A DNA stretch of 64,000 nt, taken from NCBI GenBank assembly GCA_030295235.1, contig AP026149.1, positions 496,001 through 560,000 on the forward strand, in the 5' to 3' direction. Within the stretch, counting starts at the first letter, position 1. Every line of letters starts with the position of its first letter. The notes beneath the pieces are model-generated. The model saw only the letters and a program-made list of their open reading frames with translations. It did no database searches and was not told the DNA's origin. Source of the DNA: Fistulifera solaris (Eukaryota > Bacillariophyta > Bacillariophyceae > Naviculales > Stauroneidaceae). Below, one piece after another: positions 63,999 to 64,000 of the stretch. The translations under genes were made by a program, and so were the position numbers.

Positions 63999-64000
63999 CA

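Noticed and set aside
1-64000. CRISPR arrays, bacterial operons, ribosome binding sites
   Set aside because: Introns, splicing-factor genes and plastid presequences show a eukaryotic nuclear genome; the tandem repeats here are minisatellites without spacers of unique sequence.
1-64000. tRNA, rRNA or snRNA genes
   Set aside because: I looked for cloverleaf-type and conserved core sequences in the intergenic stretches and saw none I could support; a covariance-model scan would be needed to be sure.

Overview
The window looks like nuclear DNA of a diatom, probably a pennate one. Genes are dense on both strands, with short GT-AG introns of 60-201 bp. Several proteins start with a signal peptide followed by an Ala-Phe cleavage motif, the plastid-import presequence of diatoms. 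Diatom-typical families occur (a DUF6824 protein, a TPR-like protein, a plant-type H+-pyrophosphatase). Species is not determined.

Layout. 0-5 kb: C-terminus of PrimPol, a plastid GNAT acetyltransferase, a PP1-type phosphatase and a SLC35F-like transporter. 5.2-7.6 kb: repeats and a complete plant-type (DD39D) mariner element with Stowaway-like ends. 7.7-20.7 kb: a mitochondrial Tim44/mL45-like protein, a TPR-like protein, an SDR, a VOC protein, SmB, a MOSC/mARC-like protein, DUF1415, NHP2, a PhyH dioxygenase and two plastid-targeted proteins of unknown function. 20.8-36.8 kb: an LRR-like protein, a tetraspan protein with a prion-like tail, CSN5, a plastid methyltransferase, FAM136A, a RABL6-like GTPase, proteasome alpha5, a U1A/U2B''-like protein, a DUF6824 protein and a TPR-methyltransferase. 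37-52.9 kb: a DHHC acyltransferase, a CIA30 protein, an unknown protein, two IMP-type signal peptidases flanking a vacuolar H+-pyrophosphatase, a GT61 glycosyltransferase, a large Ser-rich unknown protein and homoserine dehydrogenase. 53.7-64 kb: a decayed hybrid sensor kinase, a probable mitochondrial protein, CBP20, a head-to-head pair of secreted copper-type proteins and a partial unknown gene.

Two things dominate the reading. First, about 30 single-base indels, mostly in short homopolymers, interrupt 19 otherwise family-like genes. Correcting each one restores a continuous reading frame whose length is divisible by three. This points to sequencing error more than gene death, and gene models here should span these sites. 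Second, at 59.7-63.1 kb two genes encoding a cupredoxin-like domain joined to a DUF305 domain lie in an inverted repeat. Their arms are almost identical for about 970 bp and then diverge abruptly inside the gene. They look like a homogenised, divergently transcribed pair for copper handling, one copy with a GPI-type tail and one without. This is the best candidate for an undescribed system.

Other notable signals are one 34-bp minisatellite family present in two separate divergent promoters, a mariner transposase with a cysteine/histidine cluster at its C-terminus, and two introns that can be read through in frame. Most genes are single-copy housekeeping genes with no operon-like logic. Frequent head-to-head pairs suggest shared promoters.
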